A stretch of DNA of 64,000 bases from Marinobacter sp. LA51. GTDB lineage: Bacteria; Pseudomonadota; Gammaproteobacteria; Pseudomonadales; Oleiphilaceae. The DNA lies in NCBI RefSeq assembly GCF_030297175.1, contig NZ_AP028070.1:1488001-1552000 (forward strand), given 5' to 3'. Position numbers and translations under genes: made by a program. Under the pieces are notes generated by a model. The model was given only the letters and a program-made list of their open reading frames with translations, was not told the origin of the DNA and did no database searches. Shown here piece by piece: positions 1 through 9,673 of this stretch (position 1 is its first letter; every line of letters begins with the position of its first letter).

Positions 1-147
1 GCCAAGGATGTAAACGCCAGCGTTGAACAGATTGGCGAGCTGGGCCAGACTACGGCGGCCAATGCCGAGGAAACCCTGGGCTCATCCCGGGAGATGTCTG
101 AGCTGACCGCTTCGCTTCAGCGTTTGGTGGAAGCATTCAAGGTATAA
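1..147 (+). CDS. Methyl-accepting chemotaxis protein, C-terminal end (partial)
   Basis: Only the last 48 codons lie in the window, in frame 1 and ending at TAA 145-147. The peptide carries the NAEET segment and a closing LVEAFKV, which fit the end of the cytoplasmic signalling domain of methyl-accepting chemotaxis receptors, where glutamates near such motifs are methylated. The ligand-binding part lies upstream of the window, so the stimulus cannot be inferred. A strong bidirectional hairpin follows the stop. The assignment rests on a short piece. Confidence 0.7.
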   Translation, partial: AKDVNASVEQIGELGQTTAANAEETLGSSREMSELTASLQRLVEAFKV

Positions 148-162
148 GTTAACTACCGCAAT

Positions 163-193
163 AAAAAATCCGGCCTTAAAGGCCGGATTTTTT
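163..193. terminator. Bidirectional rho-independent terminator
   Basis: A 13-bp perfect stem (163-175 with 181-193) has a 5-nt loop and is A-rich on one side and T-rich on the other, so it can terminate both converging genes. It overlaps the stop codon and last codons of the cobalamin adenosyltransferase gene on the minus strand. Confidence 0.9.
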
Positions 194-733
194 TTGTTCC
201 CACATAATCTCTTCCCCGTTTTCCCGTCGTGCCAATACCCGGGCGACAACGAATAACAGGTCCGAAAGCCGGTTCAGATAATGTCTGGATGCGGTGTTGA
301 TGGAATCCTCGTGCCCCAGGGCAACCACGATGCGCTCAGCGCGGCGGCACACGGCTCGGGCCAGGTGACACTGGGCAGCAGCCGGCGAGCCACCGGGCAG
401 CACGAAGTTCTTCAGCGGCGGCAGGCCCTCGTTATAGCTGTCCAGGGTCTGTTCCAGCCAGTTGATATGATCTTCGCCAATCACGGTGCTGCCTGGAATG
501 GCGAATTCACCGCCCAGGTCGAACAGGTGATGCTGAATTCGGCGCAGGCTTTCAATCAACTCATCGTCACTGTCGAGAGTTTCGATCAGTAGGCCGACGT
601 GGCAGTTCAGCTCGTCGGCGGTGCCCATGGCATCAACCCGTTGGGCATTCTTGGCAATCCGGTTGCCATCAGCCAGGCCGGTCGAGCCATCGTCTCCGGT
701 TCGGGTGTAGATCTTCGAAAGGCGATTGCCCAT
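176..733 (-). CDS. Cob(I)alamin adenosyltransferase, PduO type
   Basis: This 185-residue protein belongs to the PduO-type ATP:corrinoid adenosyltransferases, which transfer the adenosyl group of ATP to cob(I)alamin in the cytoplasm. The N-terminal signature KIYTRTGDDGSTGL (about residues 7-20) is the ATP-binding loop of the family, and the later segment with RAVCRRAER matches the conserved helix with catalytic arginines. Length is normal. It is a single gene convergent with the chemotaxis receptor and 13 nt downstream of panE. No cobalamin synthesis or B12-dependent gene is nearby, so it probably serves salvage. The start is ATG at 733. Confidence 0.93.
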   Translation of the reverse strand: MGNRLSKIYTRTGDDGSTGLADGNRIAKNAQRVDAMGTADELNCHVGLLIETLDSDDELIESLRRIQHHLFDLGGEFAIPGSTVIGEDHINWLEQTLDSYNEGLPPLKNFVLPGGSPAAAQCHLARAVCRRAERIVVALGHEDSINTASRHYLNRLSDLLFVVARVLARRENGEEIMWEQKKSGL

Positions 734-746
734 GGGCGTGCTCCTG

Positions 747-1643
747 TTAATTTGGTGACAGTTGTTGTACCCGCTCCGCCAACATTTGGTTCACCGGAGT
801 GGCGATTCCTTTTGATTGGCCCAGCCGCACCAGGAAGCCGTTGATGTAATCAATCTCTGTAGCGCGTCCGTTCTGGATATCGCTGCGCATGGATGAGGTA
901 TTGCGAGCGGTATTGCGGGCAATGGTTTCGATGCGTTCTCTCAAGGCCGAGGGCGCTTGTTTTGGCTGGCCTTCCGCCTCCATCAGGTTGGCTATTTCCT
1001 GGCACAAACCGTCAATATGGTTCTGGAACAGCTCGGCGTGAAGGATATCGCCGTTTGGGCAGTCGAGCAGGGCGGTGAAGGGATTTATCCCAGCGTTGAT
1101 CACCAGTTTCTGCCACAGTCGGCCAAGGATATCGGATTCAGGGTGCACGGTGAGTCCGCTGCTGGCGAGGGTTGCCGCGCATTCGGCCAGGATGATCGCA
1201 TTGGCCGACTCGGTCATTGGGCCCAGCCAGGTGGCGCCGGCACCGGCATGCACAACCCGGCCAGGCGATGGCCGGTTGGCGCCCTCGGTGGTACTGGCGG
1301 CCAGAACGGGTCGCTCCGGCCAGCGCTCGGCTACCTGTTGCTGACTACCCAGGCCATTCTGGAACAACACGATAGGCACAGTGGGTGGCAGGGTGTCGGT
1401 AATGGCCTCGAGGGCCGTCAGGGTGTCGCCTGCTTTGGTGGTAACCAACACCAGCTCTGGGACCTGTGAGGGTGCAAGCCAGGGCACGGTGACCGTGCGT
1501 TCGCTACCATCAAGAGCGAGAAAGGTGTAACTGAGGGGTGTATCGGGGCTCTGACCCGGGCGGGCAATGACGGCGGTCTCATCGGCGGGCAATGAGGCGG
1601 CCCATAGCCGCCCCATTGCACCTGCGCCAAGAATGGCAATCAT
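747..1643 (-). CDS. panE: 2-dehydropantoate 2-reductase
   Basis: This 298-residue protein is a ketopantoate reductase, which reduces 2-dehydropantoate to pantoate with NADPH in pantothenate and coenzyme A synthesis. It opens with the Rossmann nucleotide loop ILGAGAMG at residues 3-10, and the C-terminal half carries the ApbA/PanE helical domain with the family lysine region (LWQKLVINAGINP). I chose the ATG at 1643 because the nucleotide-binding strand must begin at the N-terminus. A longer frame opening at 1706 would overlap valS and add unrelated residues. It lies 4 nt after the valS stop, so the two are probably cotranscribed. Confidence 0.92.
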   Translation of the reverse strand: MIAILGAGAMGRLWAASLPADETAVIARPGQSPDTPLSYTFLALDGSERTVTVPWLAPSQVPELVLVTTKAGDTLTALEAITDTLPPTVPIVLFQNGLGSQQQVAERWPERPVLAASTTEGANRPSPGRVVHAGAGATWLGPMTESANAIILAECAATLASSGLTVHPESDILGRLWQKLVINAGINPFTALLDCPNGDILHAELFQNHIDGLCQEIANLMEAEGQPKQAPSALRERIETIARNTARNTSSMRSDIQNGRATEIDYINGFLVRLGQSKGIATPVNQMLAERVQQLSPN

Positions 1644-1647
1644 GCCG

Positions 1648-4500
1648 TTACATGGCCTCGATGTCGGCCCGCTGCTCACTGAGACGGGACAGGCTGCTCT
1701 GGGCATCCCGGAGCTTGTCCTGTTCTTTCTCCACCACTTCGGCGGGCGCCTTGGCGGTGAACTTCTCGTTGCCCAGCTTGCCTTCCAGACGGCCGATTTC
1801 CTTCTGCAGACGCTCCAGCTCTTTGTCCAGGCGCTTGAGCTCGGCGTCCTTGTCGATCAGGCCGGCCATAGGCACCAGCACTTCCATCTCGCCCACCAGC
1901 TGGGTGGCGGACATCGGGGCTTTGTCACCCTCGAACCAGTCCAGGCTGTCCAGCTTGGCCAGTGACGCCAGGAACTGGCGGTTTTCGTCCATACGGCGTT
2001 TGTCGTCGGCACTCTGGCCACGCAGCAGCACCGGTACTTTCTTGGCCGGGGAGATGTTCATCTCGCCGCGGATGTTACGCACGGCCAGAATCACGCCTTT
2101 GAGCCACTCGATATCGGCGGTGATGGCGCTGTCCTGCTTGCCGCTGTCCGGTTGCGGGTAGGGTTGAAGCATGATGCTGTCGCCCGATTTTCCTGCCAGC
2201 GGGGCGATCCGCTGCCAGATTTCCTCGGTGATGAACGGCATGATCGGGTGCGCGACCCGCAGCACGGCTTCCAGCACGCGAACCAATGTGCGGCGGGTGC
2301 CGCGTTTGGCTTCGGCGCTGGCACTGTCGTCGCTCAGCACCGGCTTGGACAGTTCCAGGTACCAGTCGCAGTATTCATTCCAGATGAACTCGTACAGCGC
2401 GTAGGCGGCCAGATCGAAGCGGTACTGGTCCAGGTGACGAATCACCTCCTGCTCGCAGGTCTGCAGCTCGCTGATGATCCAGCGGTCAGCCAGGGACAAC
2501 TCGACCGGCTCGTCGTTGACGCCGCAGTCTTCGCCTTCGGTATTCATCAGCACATAGCGCGCGGCGTTCCACAGCTTGTTACAGAAGTTGCGATAGCCTT
2601 CAAGGCGCTTCATGTCCCAGTTGATGTCACGGCCGGTGGTAGCCATGGCTGCCAGGGTAAAGCGCAGGGCGTCGGTACCGTGGGCGGTGATGCCTTCCGG
2701 GAATTCCTTTTGTGTGCGCTTGCCAATCTTCTCGGCCAGTTTCGGCTGCATCAGGTTGCCGGTGCGCTTTTCCAGCAGATCATCCAGGCCGATACCGTCG
2801 ATCATGTCCAGGGGGTCAATCACGTTGCCTTTGGACTTGGACATCTTGTCGCCGTGTTCGTCCCGGATCAGACCGGTTACGTACACGGTGTGGAAGGGCA
2901 CCTGCGGCGTGCCGTCTTCGTTCTTCATGAAGTGCATGGTCATCATGATCATCCGGGCAACCCAGAAGAAAATAATGTCGAAGCCGGTGACCAGCACATC
3001 GGTGGGGTGGAACTGCTTCAGGCGTTCGGTGATCTCGGGCCAGCCCAGAGTACCGAAGGTCCACAGGGCAGAACTGAACCAGGTGTCCAGCACGTCGGCG
3101 TCCTGGGACAGTTCCAGGTCGCCGTCGAGGTTGTGCTTCTGGCGCACTTCTTCTTCGCTGCGGCCAACGTAGATGTTGCCCTCGGCGTCGTACCAGGCCG
3201 GGATACGGTGGCCCCACCAGAGCTGGCGGGAAATGCACCAGTCCTGAATGTCGCGCATCCAGGAGAAGTACATGTTCTCGTACTGCTTGGGCACGAACTG
3301 GATACGACCGTCTTCGACCGCTTCAATGGCCGGCTTGGCGAGGGTCTTGGCGTCCGCAAACCATTGGTCGGTCAGCATCGGCTCGATGATCAGCCCGGAA
3401 CGGTCACCCCGGGGCACACTCAGCACGTGGTCTTCTTCCCGTTCCAGCAGGCCGGCGTCGTTCAGGTCGGCCACGATGGCCTTGCGGGCTGCTTCCCGGG
3501 TCAGGCCGGCGTAGGCGCTCGGCAGCTGGCCGTCGATGTCGGTGTTCTCGGTGCCGTCTGAGTTAAACACCTCGGCAACGTCCCGGATGTTGGCATCCTG
3601 GGTCATCACGTTGATCATCGGCAGTTCGTTGCGCTTGCCCACGGCGTAGTCGTTGAAGTCGTGGGCCGGGGTGATTTTCACGCACCCACTGCCTTTTTCC
3701 GGATCAGCGTGGTGGTCGGCCACAATAGCAATCCGGCGGTTCACCAGCGGCAACAGCACGTGCTTGCCGATCAGGTGCTGATAGCGCTCGTCGTCCGGGT
3801 GCACGGCAACGGCAGTATCGCCCAGCATGGTTTCGGGGCGGGTGGTGGCGACAACAACATAGTCCTTGCCGTCCTGGGTCTTGGCGCCGTCAGCCAGCGG
3901 GTAACGGAGGTGCCAGAAAAAGCCCTTTTCTTCCTTGTTCTCCACCTCAAGGTCCGAGATGGCGGTGTGCAGTTTCGGGTCCCAGTTCACCAGGCGCTTT
4001 CCGCGGTACACCAGGCCTTCGTCATACAGGCGGATGAAGACTTCCTGAACGGCCTTGTAGAAGCCGTCGTCCATGGTGAAGCGCTCGTGGTCCCAGTCGA
4101 CCGAGTTGCCCAGGCGGCGCATCTGGCGGGTGATGGTGCCGCCGGATTCTTCCTTCCAGTCCCAGATCCGCTTGATGAACTCGTCGCGGCCCACGTCGTG
4201 GCGGGTCTTTTCCTCTTCTGCAGCCAGCTTGCGCTCCACCACCATCTGGGTGGCGATGCCGGCGTGGTCGGTGCCTACCTGCCAAAGCGTGTTGTGGCCC
4301 TGCATGCGCTTGTAACGGGTGAGCGTGTCCATGATCGTGTGCTGGAACGCGTGGCCCATGTGCAGGCTGCCGGTAACGTTGGGTGGCGGAATGGCGATGC
4401 TGTAGGACTCGCCTTCACCGGTGGGGCGGAAATAGCCCTTGGCTTCCCAGTTTTCGTACCACTGGCGCTCGATATTTTCTGGCTGGTAGGTTTTTTCCAT
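1648..4500 (-). CDS. valS: Valine--tRNA ligase
   Basis: This 950-residue class I aminoacyl-tRNA synthetase charges tRNA-Val. The HIGH motif appears as HMGH near residues 47-50 ([13 protein letters not shown]) and the KMSKS loop as DKMSKSKGN in the second half. Between them lies the CP1 editing domain, which hydrolyses mischarged threonine. The C-terminus has the valine-specific coiled-coil arm, rich in Leu, Lys and Glu. Length is typical. The order pepA-holC-valS on one strand is a conserved gammaproteobacterial arrangement. Large open frames on the opposite strand are codon-bias shadows. Confidence 0.98.
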   Translation of the reverse strand: MEKTYQPENIERQWYENWEAKGYFRPTGEGESYSIAIPPPNVTGSLHMGHAFQHTIMDTLTRYKRMQGHNTLWQVGTDHAGIATQMVVERKLAAEEEKTRHDVGRDEFIKRIWDWKEESGGTITRQMRRLGNSVDWDHERFTMDDGFYKAVQEVFIRLYDEGLVYRGKRLVNWDPKLHTAISDLEVENKEEKGFFWHLRYPLADGAKTQDGKDYVVVATTRPETMLGDTAVAVHPDDERYQHLIGKHVLLPLVNRRIAIVADHHADPEKGSGCVKITPAHDFNDYAVGKRNELPMINVMTQDANIRDVAEVFNSDGTENTDIDGQLPSAYAGLTREAARKAIVADLNDAGLLEREEDHVLSVPRGDRSGLIIEPMLTDQWFADAKTLAKPAIEAVEDGRIQFVPKQYENMYFSWMRDIQDWCISRQLWWGHRIPAWYDAEGNIYVGRSEEEVRQKHNLDGDLELSQDADVLDTWFSSALWTFGTLGWPEITERLKQFHPTDVLVTGFDIIFFWVARMIMMTMHFMKNEDGTPQVPFHTVYVTGLIRDEHGDKMSKSKGNVIDPLDMIDGIGLDDLLEKRTGNLMQPKLAEKIGKRTQKEFPEGITAHGTDALRFTLAAMATTGRDINWDMKRLEGYRNFCNKLWNAARYVLMNTEGEDCGVNDEPVELSLADRWIISELQTCEQEVIRHLDQYRFDLAAYALYEFIWNEYCDWYLELSKPVLSDDSASAEAKRGTRRTLVRVLEAVLRVAHPIMPFITEEIWQRIAPLAGKSGDSIMLQPYPQPDSGKQDSAITADIEWLKGVILAVRNIRGEMNISPAKKVPVLLRGQSADDKRRMDENRQFLASLAKLDSLDWFEGDKAPMSATQLVGEMEVLVPMAGLIDKDAELKRLDKELERLQKEIGRLEGKLGNEKFTAKAPAEVVEKEQDKLRDAQSSLSRLSEQRADIEAM

Positions 4501-4586
4501 GGGTATCTGCAGGTGACCGTTGGTTAGTTCGCAAGGGAAAATTCAGGACGCACGATTATACATGGTCGCCTTGTTTGCGGCGAACC

Positions 4587-5099
4587 TCAGCGCTTTCGTT
4601 GATCGTGGACTTTCGGTTCGATACCGAGGGCCCGCAGCTGCTTAAAGTGTGATCGTGCCTGGTTCAGAGTCGCGGGGTCGTTATGGGCGACCAGGGCAAG
4701 CCGTTTGAAGCGGTCGGCGTCGGCCGGCAGCGTGGCAGACAATATGACCACGGTGTCCCAGTCCTCGGCCACGGGTGGGCACAGGAGAATGCCAACGGGC
4801 TCGGGGCATGTAGTCGCGGAATCGGGTACTAAGCTGTGCGGGATGAACGCATCCGGGTTGAAGTTCCAGAGCAGGTCGTCCAGTTCTTGAGCGTGCTGCA
4901 TGGTATCGCAGACCACACAGACGCGATCGCCTTGTTGCCAGGCCTTATCCACCAGTTTGGCGGCGTGCAGGTTGCGGGCAGCGGGCGTGTTCTGGGTCAG
5001 GATGTGGAACCAGTAGCGTTGATTGGCGTCGCTCTGTCCGGAGGCCCGGGCAGCGGTGCTGCCCGGCTCCGGGTTTCCGTCAGTGTTATTTGCCGACAT
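4587..5099 (-). CDS. holC: DNA polymerase III subunit chi
   Basis: This 170-residue protein matches the chi subunit of the DNA polymerase III clamp-loader complex, which links the replisome to single-strand-binding protein. The core with YWFHILTQNT, the KLVDKAWQQGDRV helix and the WNFNPDAFIPHS segment is characteristic. It is somewhat longer than the usual roughly 145 residues because of about 25 low-complexity N-terminal residues, so the true start may be internal. The ATG at 5099 overlaps the pepA stop by 14 nt, consistent with translational coupling in a pepA-holC-valS operon. Confidence 0.9.
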   Translation of the reverse strand: MSANNTDGNPEPGSTAARASGQSDANQRYWFHILTQNTPAARNLHAAKLVDKAWQQGDRVCVVCDTMQHAQELDDLLWNFNPDAFIPHSLVPDSATTCPEPVGILLCPPVAEDWDTVVILSATLPADADRFKRLALVAHNDPATLNQARSHFKQLRALGIEPKVHDQRKR

Positions 5100-6579
5100 G
5101 AGACATCAGGTAGTTAACCAGCAGGGGTACCGGGCGACCGGAGGCGCCTTTGGCCTTGCCGGAATGCCAGGCGGTACCGGCGATATCCAGGTGCGCCCAG
5201 CGGTATTCTTTGGCGAAGCGGGACAGGAAGCACGCCGCGGTGATGGTGCCGGCGGAGCGATCACCGATGTTCTGCATGTCCGCGAAGTTGCTGTCCAGCT
5301 GGCTCTGGTAATCGTCCCACAGCGGCAGGCGCCAGGCGCGGTCGTCGGAGCGTTCGCCGGCAGCCAGCAGCTCATTCGCCAGTTCGTCGTTGTTGGCGAG
5401 CAGGCCGGTGGCGTGGTGGCCCAGGGCAACGATGCACGCGCCGGTCAGGGTGGCCATGTCGATCACCGCTTCCGGATCAAACTTCTTGACGTAGGTGAGG
5501 GCGTCGCACAGCACCAGGCGGCCTTCGGCGTCGGTGTTCAGAATCTCGACGGTCTGGCCCGACAGGGTAGTGACGATGTCACCCGGGCGGCAGGCACCAC
5601 CGTCCGGCATGTTTTCAGCGGCCGCGACCACCGCAACCACGTTGATCTTGGGCTGCGTTTCCGCTAGGACCTGCATGGTACCGAAAACACTGGCAGAGCC
5701 GCCCATGTCGTACTTCATCTCGTCCATGCCGGCACCCGGCTTCAGACTGATGCCACCGGTATCAAAAGTGATGCCTTTACCGACCAGCACGTATGGCTTG
5801 TCCTTCGGGTTGCCGCCACGATATTCCATCACGATCAGGCGCGGCGGCTGGGTGCTGCCCTTGCCGACGGCGAGGATGGTGTTCATGCCCATCTTTTCCA
5901 TCTGCTTTTCATCGAGCACTTCGGTCTTGATGCAGTCGTGCTCTTTGGCCATGCGTTTGGCTTGCTGGGCCAGATATTCCGGGTGGCAGATGTTGGGCGG
6001 GGTGTTGCCCAAATCGCGGGTAAAGTTCATGCCGCGACCGGTCGCCAGGCCCAGATTGAAGGCGTCTTTCAGACCCTTGCCGCTGCCGAAGGCGGCAACC
6101 AAAAGCTTGTTGAGCTTGCGCGCGGCCGGCTTGTCGCTCTTGTAGTCGTGGAAGGTGTAGAGCTGTTCTTCCAGGGTGCGACCGATCAGGTTGAGGCGAG
6201 CCTCTTCCGAACTGACCGCGTCGGTGCCGGTAACGGCGGTGTCGGTCAGCGTGATCAGCGCGGATTTGGACGGGCCGTCTTTTAAGGCGCCAGCCATGGC
6301 AATCAGGGCCTTGCGATAGGTGGCCTGGGTGCGCTCGCTGTCATTGCCGGTGCCCACAACCACAACCCGGCCCCAGGGCTGGTTGCTCAGCGGTACGGTC
6401 CGGGTGGTGGCGTTTTTGCCACTGATGTCGCCGTTCTTCTGGAGTGTCTTGATCAACCCGTCCAGCGCATCGTCGGCCTGAGTCGTGGATTCTGGCCAGG
6501 TGCCTTTTTCGGGCAGACCAATAACAAGACAGTCGGCTTTGGTGCTGGCAATGGCTTTACTGCTCAGGCTGAAATTCAT
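5086..6579 (-). CDS. pepA: Leucyl aminopeptidase (cytosol aminopeptidase)
   Basis: This 497-residue M17 aminopeptidase uses two metal ions and releases N-terminal residues from peptides. The family signature NTDAEGRLVL is present, as are KGITFDTGGISLKPG and MKYDMGG, which supply the metal ligands. The C-terminal two thirds is the catalytic domain. PepA homologues in enterobacteria also bind DNA in xer recombination and pyrimidine control; that role is not visible here. I use the ATG at 6579, which has an AGGAG ribosome site 6 nt upstream, rather than an upstream frame that would add 27 unconserved residues. It heads the pepA-holC-valS group. Confidence 0.96.
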   Translation of the reverse strand: MNFSLSSKAIASTKADCLVIGLPEKGTWPESTTQADDALDGLIKTLQKNGDISGKNATTRTVPLSNQPWGRVVVVGTGNDSERTQATYRKALIAMAGALKDGPSKSALITLTDTAVTGTDAVSSEEARLNLIGRTLEEQLYTFHDYKSDKPAARKLNKLLVAAFGSGKGLKDAFNLGLATGRGMNFTRDLGNTPPNICHPEYLAQQAKRMAKEHDCIKTEVLDEKQMEKMGMNTILAVGKGSTQPPRLIVMEYRGGNPKDKPYVLVGKGITFDTGGISLKPGAGMDEMKYDMGGSASVFGTMQVLAETQPKINVVAVVAAAENMPDGGACRPGDIVTTLSGQTVEILNTDAEGRLVLCDALTYVKKFDPEAVIDMATLTGACIVALGHHATGLLANNDELANELLAAGERSDDRAWRLPLWDDYQSQLDSNFADMQNIGDRSAGTITAACFLSRFAKEYRWAHLDIAGTAWHSGKAKGASGRPVPLLVNYLMSHVGK

Positions 6580-6640
6580 GGCAACTCCTGTTGATTCTTT
6601 TGAAGAACTCACCGCCGAGGGCGGAAGCGATTTCCGATCT

Positions 6641-6649
6641 ACTCTAGCA
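6641..6649 (-). promoter_or_regulatory. Candidate extended -10 promoter for pepA
   Basis: On the minus strand this reads TGCTAGAGT, an extended -10 element (TGn plus TAGAGT) about 60 nt before the pepA start. The same 11-mer, TGCTAGAGTAG, lies upstream of alaS. No convincing -35 box is visible, so this is tentative. Confidence 0.35.
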
Positions 6650-6743
6650 TTGGGGCCCACCGGAGATTTATCAAGCCGCAGGCCTACTTACGCTAGAGTT
6701 GTGCGAGAGTCACGCGCCGGGGCTGTCTGTATCGTTCAGGCTC

Positions 6744-6772
6744 TGTCATTCGGCACGAAGGTTACATAGAAT
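6744..6772 (+). promoter_or_regulatory. Candidate sigma-70 promoter for lptFG
   Basis: A -35-like TGTCAT (6744-6749) and a -10 TAGAAT (6767-6772) are separated by 17 nt, about 55 nt upstream of the lptF start and divergent from pepA. The -10 matches consensus at five of six positions; the -35 is weak. Confidence 0.45.
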
Positions 6773-6826
6773 ACGCGCAGTTACCTGTTTCCTCCATGAT
6801 TTACCGGCACCGGCAGAGAGATCCTT

Positions 6827-7930
6827 TTGACCATTATTTTCCGTTATCTAATTCGCCAGGTGATGATCAGTATGGTGGCCGTCTCCGGCATTCTGTTGCT
6901 GGTGTTCATGAGCGGCCGGTTTCTGAAGTACCTGGGCAGCGCCGCGGAAGGCGAGATTGCTGCCGATGTGCTGTTCTCGATCATGGCGTTCCGTTTCCCC
7001 GGCTTCCTTGAACTGATCCTGCCACTGGGCCTGTTCATCGGCATTCTGCTGGCGTACGGCCGCATGTACCTCGAAAGCGAAATGACGGTGTTGTTTGCCT
7101 GTGGCGTGAGCGACCGGCAACTGCTGACCAAAACCCTGCTCGGCAGCCTGCCGGTGATGGTCGTGGTCGGAGCCATGAGCCTGTATGTTTCGCCCTGGGG
7201 TATGAAGCAGGTGGAGCAGATCTTCAACGAGCAGCGCCAGGCCACCGAATTCGAAATGCTGGCGCCCGGTCGTTTCCAGGATTTCAGTGCCGGTAACCGG
7301 GTGACCTATACAGAAGGACTCAGCGACGACAAGCGGGAGCTGCGCGGGGTGTTTATTGCGGAATACGGCACAGACGGTGAGGGCATTACCATCTTTACCG
7401 CTAATTCCGGTTCACAGCTGATCGATGGCGAGACCGGCAGCCGGTTCCTGATTCTGGAAGATGGCGGACGCTTTAATGGTGAGGCCGGGCGTCTGGATTA
7501 CAACGTCACCGCTTTTGAAGCCTACGGTCTGAAGATCGAAAGTGGCGAAAAAGGCACCCGGGAGTTGGAAGAAGGGCTCAGCACGCTGGCGTTGATGAAG
7601 TCCGACAACCCTGAAGATCGTGCACTCCTGCACTGGCGTTTTTCGTTGCCGCTGATTGTGCCCATCGTGACTCTGCTGGCGGTGCGCCTGAGCCGGGTAA
7701 ATCCACGCCAGGGCCGGTTCTTTCATCTGCTGCCGGCGATGCTGGTGTACATCACTTATCTGGGCCTTCTGATCGTCGCCCGCGATGCCCTCGCCGATGG
7801 CAAGGTCCCGGAGTGGATCGGGATGCTCTGGGTGCACGCCCTGTTCCTGTCGTTTGGGCTCTGGCTGCAATTCGGACCGGCGTGGCTGCATAAGCGCAGG
7901 GCACTGAAGGAGGCGCGCACCCATGCGTAG
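6827..7930 (+). CDS. lptF: LPS export ABC transporter permease LptF
   Basis: This 367-residue inner-membrane protein is one of two permeases of the LptB2FG transporter that extracts lipopolysaccharide from the inner membrane and pushes it onto the LptC-A-D bridge. It has the YjgP/YjgQ layout: two N-terminal membrane helices plus a third near residues 100-125, a large periplasmic beta-jellyroll (about 130-260), then three C-terminal helices. The start is TTG at 6827, giving MTIIFRYLIRQ, the expected N-terminus. The 3' end overlaps lptG by 8 nt. The ATPase gene lptB is not in the window, as is usual. Confidence 0.95.
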   Translation: MTIIFRYLIRQVMISMVAVSGILLLVFMSGRFLKYLGSAAEGEIAADVLFSIMAFRFPGFLELILPLGLFIGILLAYGRMYLESEMTVLFACGVSDRQLLTKTLLGSLPVMVVVGAMSLYVSPWGMKQVEQIFNEQRQATEFEMLAPGRFQDFSAGNRVTYTEGLSDDKRELRGVFIAEYGTDGEGITIFTANSGSQLIDGETGSRFLILEDGGRFNGEAGRLDYNVTAFEAYGLKIESGEKGTRELEEGLSTLALMKSDNPEDRALLHWRFSLPLIVPIVTLLAVRLSRVNPRQGRFFHLLPAMLVYITYLGLLIVARDALADGKVPEWIGMLWVHALFLSFGLWLQFGPAWLHKRRALKEARTHA

Positions 7931-8984
7931 GATTGACGGTTACGTCATGCGCACCGTTGGCGGTGCCATGTTTCTGGTCATGGTGGTGGTGCTGTCGCTG
8001 GACCTGATTTTCGGGTTCATCGCTGAGCTGGAAGACACCCGCAACAACTATCAGACCCTGGAAGCACTCTGGTACGTGGCCCTGACCTTGCCACGGCGCA
8101 TCTACGATTACCTGCCGCTGGGTGCCTTTATGGGGTGCCTGGTGGGGCTTGGCTCCATGGCCAGTTCGTCTGAACTGACGGTTATTCGGGCCGCCGGCGT
8201 TTCCCTGAAGCGAATCGTCTGGTCGGCCATGAAGCCGGCGCTGGTGGTTGTGGTTCTGGGTGTGCTGATTGGCGAATACGTAGCGCCACCGGCCGAACGT
8301 CTGGCGCAGAGTGAAAAGGCGGTGGCTCTGGGTGCTGGCAGCAATGTGGCCTCCGCCACAGGGGTCTGGCACCGGGAAGGGGATGTCTTTATTCACCTGA
8401 ACGCCGTGCAGCCCAATGGTGTGCTGCACGGCGTGTCGCTGTTCAGGTTCAACGAGGAGCGGGAGCTGAAGTCGGCCAGTTTTGCCAAGCGCGGTATTTT
8501 TCAGGGTGATCACTGGCGCCTTGAGGATGTTCGCCGAACACTGATTGAAAATGAGGGAACAGAGCTGGAAACCGAGCAGTCCATGCGCTGGGATACCGGG
8601 CTGTCGCCCCAGGTGCTGAGTGTGCTGATTGTAAAACCGGAGAATCTCTCGATGTCTGGCCTGTACACCTACGCCAGCTATCTGGAGGAGCAGGATCTGA
8701 ACGCGTCGCGGTACTGGCTGGCATTCTGGAAAAAGACCCTGATGCCCTTGGGCACCGGGGTGATGGTGCTGGTGGCAATTTCCTTTATTTTTGGCCCGCT
8801 GCGCTCGGTAACCATGGGGTTCCGGGTGTTCACCGGCTTGCTGGTGGGCCTGCTGTTCAAGTACATGCAGGATCTGCTTGGGCCGATGAGCCTGGTGTAT
8901 GGCTTTAATCCGATGCTGGCGGTACTGATCCCGATTGCCATCAACGCGGCGGCCGGCGCCATTCTGATGCGCCGGGCCGGTTAG
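7923..8984 (+). CDS. lptG: LPS export ABC transporter permease LptG
   Basis: This 353-residue YjgP/YjgQ family permease is the partner of LptF in the LPS export complex. It has the same six-helix plan with a central periplasmic domain: helices near residues 12-32, 60-80 and 100-120, then three after about residue 270. The ATG overlaps the end of lptF, so the subunits are translationally coupled. The N-terminal RRIDGYVMRTV is typical of LptG. It ends 15 nt from the convergent RDD-family gene without an obvious terminator. Confidence 0.95.
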   Translation: MRRIDGYVMRTVGGAMFLVMVVVLSLDLIFGFIAELEDTRNNYQTLEALWYVALTLPRRIYDYLPLGAFMGCLVGLGSMASSSELTVIRAAGVSLKRIVWSAMKPALVVVVLGVLIGEYVAPPAERLAQSEKAVALGAGSNVASATGVWHREGDVFIHLNAVQPNGVLHGVSLFRFNEERELKSASFAKRGIFQGDHWRLEDVRRTLIENEGTELETEQSMRWDTGLSPQVLSVLIVKPENLSMSGLYTYASYLEEQDLNASRYWLAFWKKTLMPLGTGVMVLVAISFIFGPLRSVTMGFRVFTGLLVGLLFKYMQDLLGPMSLVYGFNPMLAVLIPIAINAAAGAILMRRAG

Positions 8985-8999
8985 TCGAGCTGCTGGCGG

Positions 9000-9533
9000 T
9001 TATTTGCTTTCTTTTGGAACCTGCACCACCACGCTGCCGGACAGGCGATCGGTGACCGACAGGCCATTGATGGGGAAGAACAGGCCGATCACCGCCGGCA
9101 GGGTAACGATCAGGGTGATCGCGCCCACATAATAGCTTGCCAGCAACGTCAGGAAAATCACCGCAGCGGCGGTCACGTAGCGACGCAGGGCCTGGCTCCA
9201 GCTCACCGAGGTGCCGTTCAGGTTTTCAATTCGGATGCGCCAGACCTGCATGCCCAAGGTCTGACCGATGCGAGTCCAGAAGTACGCGAAGAACAGGTAT
9301 AGCGTCAGGAACAGGGCAAAGGTAAGACCGGGATCTCCCGACAGCTGACCCGCTTCCGCCATCTCTTCAAATTTGTCCCATCCGGTGATCCAGCCACCAA
9401 TTACGGTGTAAATCCAGGTCGCCACGAGCAGAACCGCGATACTTATCAGACCGTCATAGATAATAGCGAGTGAGCGCTTCAGAAATGTGGCGGGTGGCAA
9501 CAGTTCCTCGGCATCATGGAAGCGTCGGGGCAT
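9000..9533 (-). CDS. RDD family membrane protein
   Basis: This 177-residue inner-membrane protein has the RDD domain: an early Arg ([12 protein letters not shown], Arg near residue 20) and Asp (YDGL) in the first helix, a long second helix, the [13 protein letters not shown] loop, and two C-terminal helices. RDD proteins are poorly characterised; some influence ion homeostasis or act beside transporters. It is convergent with lptG and divergent from alaS. The loop around residues 50-70 is acidic. Family is clear, function unknown. Confidence 0.88.
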   Translation of the reverse strand: MPRRFHDAEELLPPATFLKRSLAIIYDGLISIAVLLVATWIYTVIGGWITGWDKFEEMAEAGQLSGDPGLTFALFLTLYLFFAYFWTRIGQTLGMQVWRIRIENLNGTSVSWSQALRRYVTAAAVIFLTLLASYYVGAITLIVTLPAVIGLFFPINGLSVTDRLSGSVVVQVPKESK

Positions 9534-9576
9534 GGGGTCTCCTGTGCGGTTTCACGTTTTTCCCGTTCTCGGCGTG

Positions 9577-9585
9577 TGCTAGAGT
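9577..9585 (+). promoter_or_regulatory. Candidate extended -10 promoter for alaS
   Basis: TGCTAGAGT matches an extended -10 pattern about 90 nt upstream of alaS and shares the 11-mer TGCTAGAGTAG with the region upstream of pepA. The -35 region is T-rich but weak. Confidence 0.35.
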
Positions 9586-9673
9586 AGCGGATTTGCACAC
9601 GCATGTAAGTATTCGTATTCAATCGCGGACGCGCCGGATTTACGGCAAGTTTCTGGAAAGGTATCAAAGGGCT

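Noticed and set aside
2152..3561. Long open frame (469 codons) antisense to valS
   Set aside because: High GC and codon bias of valS leave the opposite strand open; the translated sequence has no recognisable domain and valS is certain.
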